A stretch of DNA of 64,000 nt from CAYMKL01 sp964390805 (GTDB lineage: Bacteria; Chloroflexota; Anaerolineae; VGOG01). Where the stretch lies: contig CAYMKL010000021.1 of NCBI GenBank assembly GCA_964390805.1, positions 6,017-70,016 on the forward strand, written 5' to 3'. Numbering within the stretch: the first letter of the stretch is position 1; each line of letters starts with the position of its first letter. Shown one piece after another: positions 10,001 through 18,333 of the stretch. A program made the position numbers and the translations under genes. Under the pieces are notes generated by a model. That model was not told where the DNA came from. It made no database searches and saw nothing but the letters and a program-made list of their open reading frames with translations.

Positions 10001-13000
10001 GCTGAATCAGGGTCGGGCGGTTGGCCACCAGGCCATAGCTTTCTATTCCTTGGTTGAGGATGACGGTTTCCAAGGTCAGGCCAATGTAGCGGAACTGACT
10101 GATGCTCGACGCCGTATAGCTCCCACTACCACAGGGATTAGTCACCCGCACGAGCCCCTCACCATCGCCGGATTGGATGAGTGCCTGGAGATGGGTGGGG
10201 CCGCGATAGTATTCGTAGAGTCGGAACGGTCCGCCACCCAGGGATACAGTGGCAAGAGGGTCGAAGTTGCTGCCGTGGATATCGACCAGCACGCCGTCGT
10301 TGCCGCCAGTGGGCGAGAAGCTGCTGATCACCGGCTCGGCGCAGAAGGCCGGCGAATCACCGCCACTGAGAGTCACACGCCGACCGCCTACGCTGACAGA
10401 TACGTCGCCGCTGATGTTGTTGTCGTTGAGCACCACGCTTATCTCGTCACCTGATACACTCACCACGTCCACCGACGTGCTACCGATGGTAACATCCACA
10501 TCGGCCGAGTTGGAGCCAAACCCACCGCCGTTAACCGTGATCTCGTCGCCCGAGCTGCCGTGATCCGGCGATATGCCCGTGATGGTAGGTATGACGTCCG
10601 CCAGAGGCGGCAGGTAGGTGCCCCTTACACTGATACCGGTGTTTGGTGCATGGCTGAACCAGACCCGGTCGGCACCGTCGGCAGCGTTGTCACTGATGGT
10701 GGAATAACTGAGGCCCGAGTTGGTCCAGTAATAGCCCTGCCAGCCGCCTTCCGTGCGCACGGCGCTGCCGGCCCACAAGCGCCCCAACTCGTCCACAGTC
10801 AGGGGCAGGTTGGCGGGACCGACCGGAGGGTCTTCATCGCTGAAGCTGCTGCCGTCGTAGACGTTGAGGCTGCCATCCGTGCTGATGGCGAGTTGGCCGT
10901 CACCCAGTTGCGCCAGGTCTTGAATCGCAGTGTCGGCCAGGCCATGGGCTGTGGTGAAGATCACCCAGTCTCCGTCTCGGAGACGGGCCAGGCCATCCGC
11001 AGTGCCGATCCAGAGGCTGTTGTCCCGATCCACCAGGAGTGCTTTGACCGTGTCGTCGGGCAGGTCCGAGTTAGCGCTGGTGAACGTAGCGACGAAGCGC
11101 TCCCGGTCGAAGAGCGTCAGGCCGCCCGCGCCGCCGATCCAGATGCGGCCGTCCTGGTCCTCGGCCAGGGCGTAGATTCGACCTGCTGGTGGCGTGCCCT
11201 CGACAGTCGTCAGCATGTCCCAGCCGGTGGGGGTGTACAGGCGCACGTCGGTGTCCGTTCCCACCCAGATACGTCCCCGGCTGTCGCCCAGCACGGATCG
11301 GACGCGAACACCGCTGCGGTCGTCCCAGCTCTGGCCGTCGGGCATCAGCACATGCAGGCTGTTACTGGTGGCCAGGAAAGCCCGGCCGCGCACGGTCCAC
11401 ACACCCTGGATCACTTTCTGGTCCAGATCATTGCTTTCGTCCAACTGCTGCCAGCGCTGGGCCACAGTCACCAATTGACCGTCGCCCTTGCCCGCCCACA
11501 CCCGTTCGTCGGCGGCACCCACAGCGGTGAACCCACTGTCCCACAGCGTGCTAGAATCGTCCAGCGTGCTGCTGCCCACCGGCGTGTTTAGCCAGTTGTA
11601 TTCCTCGTTGCGCGTCACATCGGAAGAGGCACCGGTGACCTCATAGACTGAGAGGCCACCACTTTGCCCCGACTGTGACACAATGGAAACCCAAATCCGG
11701 CCATCGGCGTCCACGTCCACGGCGGTGGCTGCGGTGCCAATGAGCGCTTCTATCCGGTTGCCAGCACCAGGGATGGTGGCTGGTGGAATGCGACAGACGC
11801 CGCCCGGTGCGAACTCGGACGCTTGTGCAACCAGCCACCAATCGCCGTTGGGACCAAAGGCTAAATCATCCGGGATTACACCACACGGGTAACCGTAGTC
11901 AGTTTCAGAGGTAGAACCATAATCATTATACGTCATGCGGTGCAGAGTGTCGTTGACAATCAACCATAGATCTCCGGAGGCACGGTGAGCCAAGGCCTTC
12001 ACCCAACTGCCCGAAAAGTCGGTCGTCCACTGGTAGTCATAGGGGTAAGTCGAAGAGCGGGCTCGCCACCTCAGCCCTTGGGCGATGGTGCCGAAGAAGG
12101 GGGCACCATCGGGGTCAGTGTAGCCAGGCTTCACGTCTACGGCATACACTGTGTTGGTACCCAGCACGGAACTGCCATAGGTCGTTATGGTACCTCCGTC
12201 ACCGAGCTTGCCGCCGGCGTCGTTTGTAGCCATCCACACGTGGTCGTTGGCAGCGTCATAGCGCACGTCGTTGACACGGGCACTGCCAAGTATGCCGGCA
12301 GTGTAGTGGTAGCGCGTCCCGTACTCATCGTAGCGCCATGCGCCGTCGTCGTCAGTTGCCACCAAGACCCGCCGCTCGTCACCGTCAATTGCCGTCACAT
12401 TGTCGCCAACCGGTGTGGGGAAATCCCAGCGACCCAGGGGCACGGGCGGGCCGTCTCCCAACGGAATGCGCCACATACTCGTGGTAGGGGCGCCGGAGGG
12501 CTCCGCACCGCCCATGAGCACGGCCTGGCGGTTGCGGTGGCTGTAGATGACACTGGCGTAGATACGTTCTTCCAACCCGATGGACGTCTCCCACAGTTGG
12601 CCTGTTACCGGGTCGAAGACCATCACGCGCTCCGAACCACTGCCGCCCAACAGGTAGATAAGGTGGCTGATTGGGTCCTCGACCGCTGCCAGGCCGTATG
12701 TGGCCATGGGCAATCGCGCGGTGCCAACTTCGTTCACTGAGCCGTTGAGCCCATCGGGCTGCAACGCAACCTCGTAAATCGTATCGGTTGCCGCCCCAGA
12801 GCCGTCCAGGCCGCCGAAGTAGTAGATCTTGCCGGTGGCCGATGAGTAGGCTGCAGCCATATCGGAGCGAGGGTCCGGGAGATCGACTCCCAACGGTCCC
12901 GCTACCGTCTCAGTCGTGGGATCGAAGACAGTGATGGTGGCCAACCTAGTGCTTCCGCTGCGACCGCCAAGCACGACGATCTTGTCCAGTCCTGCGTGAT

Positions 13001-14210
13001 AGACGGCCACCGCCGCGCGCAGTGCCTCCGGTAGTGTATCGCCTATGGTACGCGCGACACCTGTGGCCGGATCGATAGCGCGAATGTTGGCAGTGTCCTT
13101 GGTGAAGCTGGGGGTCTGATACTGACCACCCAGCACATAGACGGTGCCATTGGTGGGCACGTAGGCCGCTGCCGAAAAAGCGATGTCAACCGGGAATGTC
13201 CCCAGCAGGCTGCTGTCACCAGTGCTGACGTCTACTGTGTATATCTGATCGTGATGGAAGGCGCCATCGGTGCCACCGACAAAGAGGGCCTGATTCAGGT
13301 CAGGCACGTAGCTCGTTGCAGCACCGTAGCGTGCCACTGGCAGGGCATTGAAGTTGCAGTCGTAGGGAACCAGGTGGGGCTGTGGTGGAGCCTGTGGCCC
13401 CGTCAAGCTGGCGCCATTGCGGGGCGTGCCGTCGTGAGAGCCAATGTTGTCGGTATAGTCGTCACTCAGGTGCCAGTTGGCCACGAGCCCAGGCCGGGGT
13501 TCGTCCAAGGCCACATGCATCGTGCGGCGGATATCATCCTGGCTGCGGGCTGCGTTCCACACACGCACCTCAGCGATGTTACCGTGAAATGGGAGAGGGG
13601 CGTTTACATCAATGCCGATCGAGAGAGGGCGTCCGTTGGTCAAGGGTGGTGATCCTGCGCTGCCAGAATAGTCAAGATCGCCATTGATGTAATACCTGCG
13701 CAGGCCGCTGTTAACCCAAACCACAGCGACGTGAGTCCACACGTCGGTGGGTAGTGTGGTGTTGCCGTCTCGCAGGTTGCTCGATCCTCTGGGGCTGAAG
13801 CTAACTAGCCCGTCATGAAGCCCTAGCCAATAGGCTTCCCCACCGGTCCCCCAAGCGGACTTGGTGATGATCGTGTCGTAACCATCCGTGCTGGAGGGCC
13901 GGATCCAGGCCTCGAGGGTAAAGCCATTGGTGTCGTTGAGGCTCAGCGCCGAATGGTGGGCTATCTGCACGTAGTCATTGACGCCATCCAGGGCCAGGGA
14001 ATGCTCAAAGGCGGAGATTGCGAAACTCTCCACAGGGTCTGCCGGGTCAGGAAGCCGGGCTAACGGATCCGGCACCCCAGCCGTTTGTGGCCTTGCGGCC
14101 GGCGGTGCCCCGGGCCGCGAAACGGCGTCTGCACCAGGCAGGCTACCAATGAGAAGAAACAGAACACAGACTAGCAAAGCCGAAAATCCACGTCGTAAGC
14201 CAAACATCAT
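7077..14210 (-). CDS. Giant secreted multidomain protein: LamG, Kelch, propeller, IPT, HEFGH metalloprotease-like, TSP3, dockerin
   Basis: 2377 residues; ATG at 14210 after GAGGAGGTGC. In order: signal peptide (1-30); LamG/concanavalin-like domain (about 60-270, LALDGVNDYVQIAHHSAL); Kelch-type repeats (290-590, VYVLGGQYQ, IYYFGGLDG); two-component-regulator-type propeller repeats (640-1190, GRIWVGTD, SLWIGTADGLARL); two IPT/TIG domains (about 1208-1360); a region with the zinc-protease motif HEFGH near residue 1683; Ig/PKD-like modules (about 1960-2130); thrombospondin type 3 repeats (about 2140-2210, DSDGDGRSD); a BACON-like sandwich; and a C-terminal dockerin (VNSDDRVTVVDIMEVVARW). Probably a cell-surface or secreted peptidase or adhesin. 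The metalloprotease family is not assignable beyond HExxH. Preceded by an 11-bp direct-repeat promoter. Confidence 0.85.
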   Translation of the reverse strand: MMFGLRRGFSALLVCVLFLLIGSLPGADAVSRPGAPPAARPQTAGVPDPLARLPDPADPVESFAISAFEHSLALDGVNDYVQIAHHSALSLNDTNGFTLEAWIRPSSTDGYDTIITKSAWGTGGEAYWLGLHDGLVSFSPRGSSNLRDGNTTLPTDVWTHVAVVWVNSGLRRYYINGDLDYSGSAGSPPLTNGRPLSIGIDVNAPLPFHGNIAEVRVWNAARSQDDIRRTMHVALDEPRPGLVANWHLSDDYTDNIGSHDGTPRNGASLTGPQAPPQPHLVPYDCNFNALPVARYGAATSYVPDLNQALFVGGTDGAFHHDQIYTVDVSTGDSSLLGTFPVDIAFSAAAYVPTNGTVYVLGGQYQTPSFTKDTANIRAIDPATGVARTIGDTLPEALRAAVAVYHAGLDKIVVLGGRSGSTRLATITVFDPTTETVAGPLGVDLPDPRSDMAAAYSSATGKIYYFGGLDGSGAATDTIYEVALQPDGLNGSVNEVGTARLPMATYGLAAVEDPISHLIYLLGGSGSERVMVFDPVTGQLWETSIGLEERIYASVIYSHRNRQAVLMGGAEPSGAPTTSMWRIPLGDGPPVPLGRWDFPTPVGDNVTAIDGDERRVLVATDDDGAWRYDEYGTRYHYTAGILGSARVNDVRYDAANDHVWMATNDAGGKLGDGGTITTYGSSVLGTNTVYAVDVKPGYTDPDGAPFFGTIAQGLRWRARSSTYPYDYQWTTDFSGSWVKALAHRASGDLWLIVNDTLHRMTYNDYGSTSETDYGYPCGVIPDDLAFGPNGDWWLVAQASEFAPGGVCRIPPATIPGAGNRIEALIGTAATAVDVDADGRIWVSIVSQSGQSGGLSVYEVTGASSDVTRNEEYNWLNTPVGSSTLDDSSTLWDSGFTAVGAADERVWAGKGDGQLVTVAQRWQQLDESNDLDQKVIQGVWTVRGRAFLATSNSLHVLMPDGQSWDDRSGVRVRSVLGDSRGRIWVGTDTDVRLYTPTGWDMLTTVEGTPPAGRIYALAEDQDGRIWIGGAGGLTLFDRERFVATFTSANSDLPDDTVKALLVDRDNSLWIGTADGLARLRDGDWVIFTTAHGLADTAIQDLAQLGDGQLAISTDGSLNVYDGSSFSDEDPPVGPANLPLTVDELGRLWAGSAVRTEGGWQGYYWTNSGLSYSTISDNAADGADRVWFSHAPNTGISVRGTYLPPLADVIPTITGISPDHGSSGDEITVNGGGFGSNSADVDVTIGSTSVDVVSVSGDEISVVLNDNNISGDVSVSVGGRRVTLSGGDSPAFCAEPVISSFSPTGGNDGVLVDIHGSNFDPLATVSLGGGPFRLYEYYRGPTHLQALIQSGDGEGLVRVTNPCGSGSYTASSISQFRYIGLTLETVILNQGIESYGLVANRPTLIQHYLIHDVAPRSGDRLEVDTVEVTFTNPDSGESRSYEIRYPDADPVPSSGALTDVLLRDVVNSLNISLTPEVGDFLGFLGSELQVHTELRHRGYLVAESTSTAFFWPDLVMRVLLVPIMQEGYSLADFVAMQNHVWSGLDELERRIMPTGQVEFAWSDVVLTRSGSVDLGNAWELYTTSHDMDRARRQWNDRHDPDALIAFGVVDDRVATGVPGMAFWPDLSQLLNLLLLDPLDLLCDIGSALAHIFTFGFVGDFEGCHLEIPLYVGWANGDDAQISELFGHEFGHIMSLVKPYAPNGFDSAPFDTDNPSHSLTDELDGGWCDDAGASYNADRTLYRQPGVTEPVVNPITGEQFRGQLWMDVAGNPADEATHRGKAIMSYACERENDNVFYEPVDVPAVLIEFGTSFVRGFIDDLSPGGGLAATTLNAATSTTADAGDIPSPRPMPGQRLYVSGTVNKAADTGELYRVEVLGADAPLDASFATGYWLVQLNKVGAELARTGIFPVFSATPYDSATVVEHDTGFFATTILRQDDVTRIELRHNDTALDTFSAGDAVPGVAISSPTGGGYQSGTIPVTWTANDKDGDPLEIVIDYSADDGVTWTPVAFSSSSGTVEVPVYQLAGAINARFRVTASDGFNSGSAISEAFQVVSQPPRPYIGQPTDGRTFLEGQRIMLSGGADDNQDGAVADANLRWSSNRDGELGTGSELGVFLSVGTHILTLEAENSAGLTASTTVAVTVEGDYDYDGIPDDEELADGLNPLNERDVYSDADQDGLPLIMERKRGLDPNNSDSDGDGRSDADEIVEGTDPLTIDQPLPPDELSVAPTALVFDADLSVRTPLPQQQIFVASRAPVTWTLTADVKWLGASAATGSTPAGPTILVQAFELNDGVHTGTLTFTSDELGSTVKASVTVTITNSRAYFDVNSDDRVTVVDIMEVVARWGSNNSQDGFSNRHDMDRDGDIDVQDVLLVAARWHT

Positions 14211-14264
14211 GCACCTCCTCGTATAATATGTTTGTCTGGGGAGCGCGAGCTCACCGGCTACTTT

Positions 14265-14304
14265 ATAATACAGTTTACCACAAGGGTCTCAAAAAAGTGT
14301 CAAA
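14265..14304 (-). promoter_or_regulatory. Promoter with SARP-like direct repeat upstream of the giant secreted protein
   Basis: Minus strand: TTTGACA (14298-14304), CTTT, TTTGAGA (14287-14293), an exact 11-bp period. The second repeat contains a -35-like TTGAGA, followed after 16 nt by TATTAT (14265-14270). Repeats overlapping the -35 are the arrangement known for SARP-family activators. An almost identical leader lies upstream of the SnoaL-like gene at 20906. Confidence 0.6.
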
Positions 14305-14354
14305 TCGCTCTTTTGGAAATGAGAACAACCCTGATCAAGGCTAAGAGCCGTCGG

Positions 14355-14403
14355 GCTGAAAACAACAAAGCCTCTGCGGGTCTGGATTTAGCCCGCAGAG
14401 GCT
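14355..14403 (-). terminator. Terminator of the SARP1 gene
   Basis: 12-bp stem AGCCTCTGCGGG / CCCGCAGAGGCT at 14369-14403. On the minus strand it is followed by TTTGTTGTTTT. It lies about 70 nt past the stop of the SARP gene at 14472. Confidence 0.8.
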
Positions 14404-14471
14404 GCGCTCTATCAGCAGGGCGGCTTTGTCATGGGCCATCGCGTGAGCCTTTGGCCCGAGAACCTCCGCCA

Positions 14472-17400
14472 CTACAGCTCTTCGAGAAGTGCTTTCGCCT
14501 CCTTCAAGTTGGGCGTGTCAAACCCTTCGGTGAACCAGCCGTAGATCGCTGCCAGCAGTTGTCGGGCTTCTTCACCTTTTTTGCCCTGCTTCTGCCACAG
14601 TCGACACAGGCTCACCGTCGCCCGCAGCTCCAACGACTTTGCCTGCTGCTTGCGCGCAACCTCGATGGCGTGCTGAAAGCAACGCTCAGCCTCGGCCTCA
14701 GCCTTGGCCTCAGCCTGCATCATCTCGACAGGCTCGATGCACCGCAGCAGCAACTCTCCCTTGACCCGATGAATCTCGGCTTCGTAAAAGTGCTCTCCAC
14801 TGCGGTGTGCTATCGCCAGGGCCTCGACCAAGGTGGTTAGTCCTTCCTCTCCCCGACCCATTCTCCCATATGTCTCGCCCAGTATGGCAAGGTGAATTGA
14901 ATTGGTCAACCTGGATCCCGTGGCTCGGGTCATAGTCAAGCCCTGACGTATCTGTGCCACCCCCTCTTCGGCTTGCCCCTGCCCGGCCAGCGCCCAGCCA
15001 CGAAGGAGAATCCCCCCCGCTAACCAGTATGGGAACCCGTGCTCGGTGGAGAGGTTAATGCATGCCTCGGCCGACTCCTGGGCCTTCTGCCAATCCTGGC
15101 AGAAGGCATAGCAGGACCCAGCCACGGTCTGGGCATAGACCAGACTCAAAGGAATAGACAACTCCTGGGCCAGAGCGAGCGATTCCCCGGCCCGTTTCAG
15201 GGCCTGCTCCGGATAGCCCAGTGACCACAGCGCCCACGATGCGTAATTCAGAGAGGCTACCCCGGGGTCGTGTCCGTAGAGGTAGACCAGACCGTGATGC
15301 TGCTGCAGGTCATAAAAGGCAATCACGTGCTCCAAATGAGCATGAGCCTCGGCCAACTCTCCAAGATATACCATGACCAATCCCAGCATCAAATGGGCCA
15401 GTGCAACAAGCAGGGTGTCCGCTGTACGCTCAGCCAGCCTGAGGAGTTGCTCCGCCAGCGCGCGCGACGCGTGCAATTCCCCCCGCACACTATAGAAGTT
15501 AATCAGTTGCGCCAATACAGGGAAGAGCTGCGGTGTCTCTCCCACTTGCTGACACAGCTCCCGCGCCCGGGCGCAGATGCGGCCCAGTTCTGGGTCGCCA
15601 TAGCCCTTGACGGCCTGTAGGGGAGCAGCCAAACTGACATGTAGCATCAGCTCTTGCTGGGTACGTTCAGGGGAGTCGGGCAGGGTCTTGAGCAACTCCA
15701 GCCCCCGGGTGAAGTGCGCGATGGCTTCCTCGTTGGCGAACAGACGCACCGCCTTTTTTCCCGCCTGAAGCCGGTAGGTGATCGTCTTTTGCGTGAGCGT
15801 CTTGTCCAACTGTTGGCCGTGCTCGAAGTGGAAGGCCAGCTCGCCGGCCAATGCCTCCACCTCTCTGCCGTAGAGGGTCTCCATCGCCGCCCCCACCCGC
15901 GCGTGGGCGTGCTGCCGGTGTCGGCGCCGCATCCCGGCGTAGACCACCTCCTGGATCTTATGGTGAGTGAAGGCGTAATCGCGGTCCGCAGGTCCAGTTC
16001 GCTCGTCAATCAGCCGATGACGCAGCAGGTCGTCCACCGCTTCCAGCGTCGCTTCATCATCATCCCGGCGCCAGGCTGCGCTGAGCAGGTCGAAGTTGAA
16101 CTCGTAACCGAGCACGGCTGCTACACGGAGCGCCTCCTGCGCGTCATCGCCCAGACGGTGAACGCGGGCTTGAATGGCTTCGCTCACCGCAGCGGGCAGC
16201 GGAATCTCCCCCTCACTGATCTGCACAAAGTCGCCCCTCCAGGCGCCTTCCTCCAGGTAGACTACCTCCGTCTCAAAGAGGACTTTGACGATCTCCATCA
16301 GGAAGAAGGGGTTGCCCTCCGTCTCTTGATACAACCGCCTCGCCAGGGGCGTCACCGCTTTGCCTGCCCCCGACATCTCGACTACCATCGCTTCCGTGGC
16401 CTCAGGCGAGAGGTGCGATAGACGCAGCGGCTTGGCCAGCCCATCTCGGGTCAATCGGCGCCGGATGGCTAGTAGGGGATGCTGCAGCCCAAGCGCTTCG
16501 GGGCGGAGGGTACCAACCATCAGAACAGGGTGATCTGCCAGATGGCGGGCCACGTAGTGCAGCAGTTCCAGCGTGGACTCGCTGGCCCAGTGCAGATCCT
16601 CTATGACGATCAGGATCACTCTGTGAGAGGACAACTCGGCCACGAAACGGGCCACACCCTCGAAGAGGCGTGCCCGCTCCTGGTCTGAACGGATCGCGGG
16701 CGTGACCTCAAGCCCAGGATGCCGTTCCAGCACCTCTGGCACGAGGCGGGCCACCTCGCCGAGGGTCCAGGCGGGAAGGCGCGCCAGTTCCTCGGATGTC
16801 AGGACTGGCAAAATGGTTCGCAGTGCTTCAGCGACGGGTTGGTAGGGCAGGGCGCGCTCGAATTCGTAGCAGCGGCCCCACAGCACGCGAATGCCCTGCC
16901 AGCGCAAACGGTTGGCGTACTCCTCCACCAGGCGAGTCTTGCCCACCCCAGCCTCGCCGCTTATGAGCACCAGTCCACCGTGCCCCGCCTGTGTCCCTTG
17001 CCAGCGTTGGTGCAGGAACGCCATCTCCTGCTCCCGGCCCACCAGCTTGCTGGGTGCTATCACGTCCAGCGGACTGCGCCCTGGAGGAGCAGAAGGCTCT
17101 ATCACTGGTATCGGAGTAGGAGGCACGCGCCCGACCTCGAAGCGTCCTTCCAAGATGGCCTGGTAGAGATCGGTTGTCTCGACCATCGGCTCCGCACCCA
17201 GCTCCTCCAGTACGACCTCCCGACAACGGTGGTACTGCTCCATCGCCGTGTTGCGCTGCCCCAATCGGCAATAGCCGCGCATCGCCAGCCGGTGGGCGTC
17301 CTCCCGCAGTGGGTCGTGGCCCAGCAGGCGCAGGGCCGTAGCCAGCGCCGCTTGGTGATCTCCCTCTCTTTCATCACCGGCCATCAGTCGCGCCAACGCC

Positions 17401-17849
17401 TCGAGAAACAGGGTTTCCAGCCGGTAGCGCTCGTTGATGATCCAGTCGTCGTAGAAGCCATCCAGGAAGTCGCCGCGGTAGAGCGTCACCGCCGATTGCA
17501 GGCTTGCAGTGTCATCATGAGAGACCTGGGACTCGAATTCATCAACGTCGAGCCAGAGGTCGCTTTGAGGGTCAAACTGTGCTGTGTGGGGATTGCTCAG
17601 GATGGGGATATCGTCAGGGAGACAACGGCGGATATGCCAGAGCGCCGTCGAGAGAGAGTGGCGCGCTTTGCGCTCTGGCCGGTCGCCCCAGAAGAGGCCG
17701 ATCAACCGATCTCGGGGCTGAGGGCGGTGGCGGTGGAGGATCAGGTAGGCCAGCAGAGACTGGGATTTGAGGGTGGGGGGCTTGGGCAACTGCTGGTCGT
17801 CATAGCGGATGTCCAGTGTGCTCAGAAAGTACAACCGTAAGGTAGACAC
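14472..17849 (-). CDS. SARP-type regulator: winged helix, BTAD, AAA ATPase, TPR (SARP1)
   Basis: 1125 residues from the GTG at 17849 (GGAGGTCTGGTA leader, conserved in the paralogues). Residues about 5-95 form an OmpR-like winged helix (SLLAYLILHR, ALWHIRRCL). About 100-245 is the bacterial transcriptional activator domain (GDFLDGFYDDW, REDAHRLAMR). A STAND-like ATPase follows, with Walker A GEAGVGKTRL near residue 300 and Walker B ILIVIEDLHWA near 416. The C-terminal half is TPR helices. Such large SARPs activate transcription by binding direct heptamer repeats near the -35, with ATPase/TPR modules sensing an unknown signal. Closely related to the genes at 21024 and 37329. Own promoter at 17933 and own terminator. 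Confidence 0.9.
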   Translation of the reverse strand: MSTLRLYFLSTLDIRYDDQQLPKPPTLKSQSLLAYLILHRHRPQPRDRLIGLFWGDRPERKARHSLSTALWHIRRCLPDDIPILSNPHTAQFDPQSDLWLDVDEFESQVSHDDTASLQSAVTLYRGDFLDGFYDDWIINERYRLETLFLEALARLMAGDEREGDHQAALATALRLLGHDPLREDAHRLAMRGYCRLGQRNTAMEQYHRCREVVLEELGAEPMVETTDLYQAILEGRFEVGRVPPTPIPVIEPSAPPGRSPLDVIAPSKLVGREQEMAFLHQRWQGTQAGHGGLVLISGEAGVGKTRLVEEYANRLRWQGIRVLWGRCYEFERALPYQPVAEALRTILPVLTSEELARLPAWTLGEVARLVPEVLERHPGLEVTPAIRSDQERARLFEGVARFVAELSSHRVILIVIEDLHWASESTLELLHYVARHLADHPVLMVGTLRPEALGLQHPLLAIRRRLTRDGLAKPLRLSHLSPEATEAMVVEMSGAGKAVTPLARRLYQETEGNPFFLMEIVKVLFETEVVYLEEGAWRGDFVQISEGEIPLPAAVSEAIQARVHRLGDDAQEALRVAAVLGYEFNFDLLSAAWRRDDDEATLEAVDDLLRHRLIDERTGPADRDYAFTHHKIQEVVYAGMRRRHRQHAHARVGAAMETLYGREVEALAGELAFHFEHGQQLDKTLTQKTITYRLQAGKKAVRLFANEEAIAHFTRGLELLKTLPDSPERTQQELMLHVSLAAPLQAVKGYGDPELGRICARARELCQQVGETPQLFPVLAQLINFYSVRGELHASRALAEQLLRLAERTADTLLVALAHLMLGLVMVYLGELAEAHAHLEHVIAFYDLQQHHGLVYLYGHDPGVASLNYASWALWSLGYPEQALKRAGESLALAQELSIPLSLVYAQTVAGSCYAFCQDWQKAQESAEACINLSTEHGFPYWLAGGILLRGWALAGQGQAEEGVAQIRQGLTMTRATGSRLTNSIHLAILGETYGRMGRGEEGLTTLVEALAIAHRSGEHFYEAEIHRVKGELLLRCIEPVEMMQAEAKAEAEAERCFQHAIEVARKQQAKSLELRATVSLCRLWQKQGKKGEEARQLLAAIYGWFTEGFDTPNLKEAKALLEEL

Positions 17850-17932
17850 TACCAGACCTCCTTCGAAACCTGCTTGGCGCGCTATTCTTGCACCGTGCCT
17901 CAAGGTGAGAGCATCGTTATCGCCTGATCCAT

Positions 17933-17960
17933 AGTATAGCAGATTTCGGCCTTTTGGCAA
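17933..17960 (-). promoter_or_regulatory. SARP-cassette promoter, copy 2
   Basis: Minus strand TTGCCA, 16 nt, TATACT, about 85 nt upstream of the SARP1 GTG. The spacer is identical to copy 1. Confidence 0.65.
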
Positions 17961-17963
17961 GAG

Positions 17964-17998
17964 AAGAGGCCACCAGGATCAACGAGTGGTGGCCTCTT
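17964..17998 (-). terminator. Intergenic hairpin, copy 2
   Basis: Perfect stem AAGAGGCCACC / GGTGGCCTCTT, 13-nt loop. The small-protein stop codon at 17979 lies inside the loop, so termination would follow the gene directly and precede the SARP1 promoter. Confidence 0.6.
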
Positions 17999-18251
17999 TG
18001 CGTGTATCAAACCTCGGCTGAGTGTCGCCCCACGTTCGGTCCTCCTTCCTCTCAGGGCCGCTCTCCTTGCCTCCCATGACACCAATACGCCGAACAAAGT
18101 CCAGCATCTGATCCAGGCCCAGGAACGTGGCGCTGTCGCCGCTCTGCACGTGCTCAATCCGCCCGCGCCAGCGTGATCCAGCCGCCGACCACTCTTGCCA
18201 AAAGCGGACGACGAAGGTGCTGATCGGTGGAACTGGGGATGGTTCAGCCAT
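17979..18251 (-). CDS. Small conserved protein of the SARP cassette (90 aa), unknown function
   Basis: Paralogue of the protein at 2600, with the same core (STFVVRFWQEWSAAGSRWRG, IEHVQSGDSATFL, MLDFVRRIGVM). It has a longer charged tail (KEDRTWGDTQPRFDTRKEA) that extends into the downstream hairpin, so the tail probably arose by loss of the stop used in the other copies. Start ATG at 18251 after AAAGGACCCCTGC. Located directly upstream of SARP1. Function unknown. Confidence 0.7.
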   Translation of the reverse strand: MAEPSPVPPISTFVVRFWQEWSAAGSRWRGRIEHVQSGDSATFLGLDQMLDFVRRIGVMGGKESGPERKEDRTWGDTQPRFDTRKEATTR

Positions 18252-18269
18252 GCAGGGGTCCTTTCGGCC

Positions 18270-18302
18270 AGACCCTTCGGGTTTCTAAAACCCGAAGGGT
18301 CT
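18270..18302 (-). terminator. Hairpin AGACCCTTCGGG family, copy 1
   Basis: 15-bp perfect stem AGACCCTTCGGGTTT / AAACCCGAAGGGTCT with a 3-nt loop, between the NmrA-like gene and the small-protein gene. Nearly identical copies at 24788 and 31364 occupy the same relative position. Confidence 0.65.
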
Positions 18303-18333
18303 TCGGTCTTGCCCTGGTCGTCAGGGCGCACTG

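Noticed and set aside
9603..11591. Long plus-strand ORFs over the giant protein
   Set aside because: They are antisense to well-defined propeller and IPT repeats; no start signals or motifs.
14211..14471. tRNA or other stable RNA gene
   Set aside because: I checked this and the other intergenic gaps by eye for cloverleaf and known RNA motifs and saw only promoters and terminator hairpins.
16719..17840. Plus-strand ORF of 373 codons
   Set aside because: Shadow of SARP1; the same shadow recurs at every SARP paralogue because the DNA is similar.
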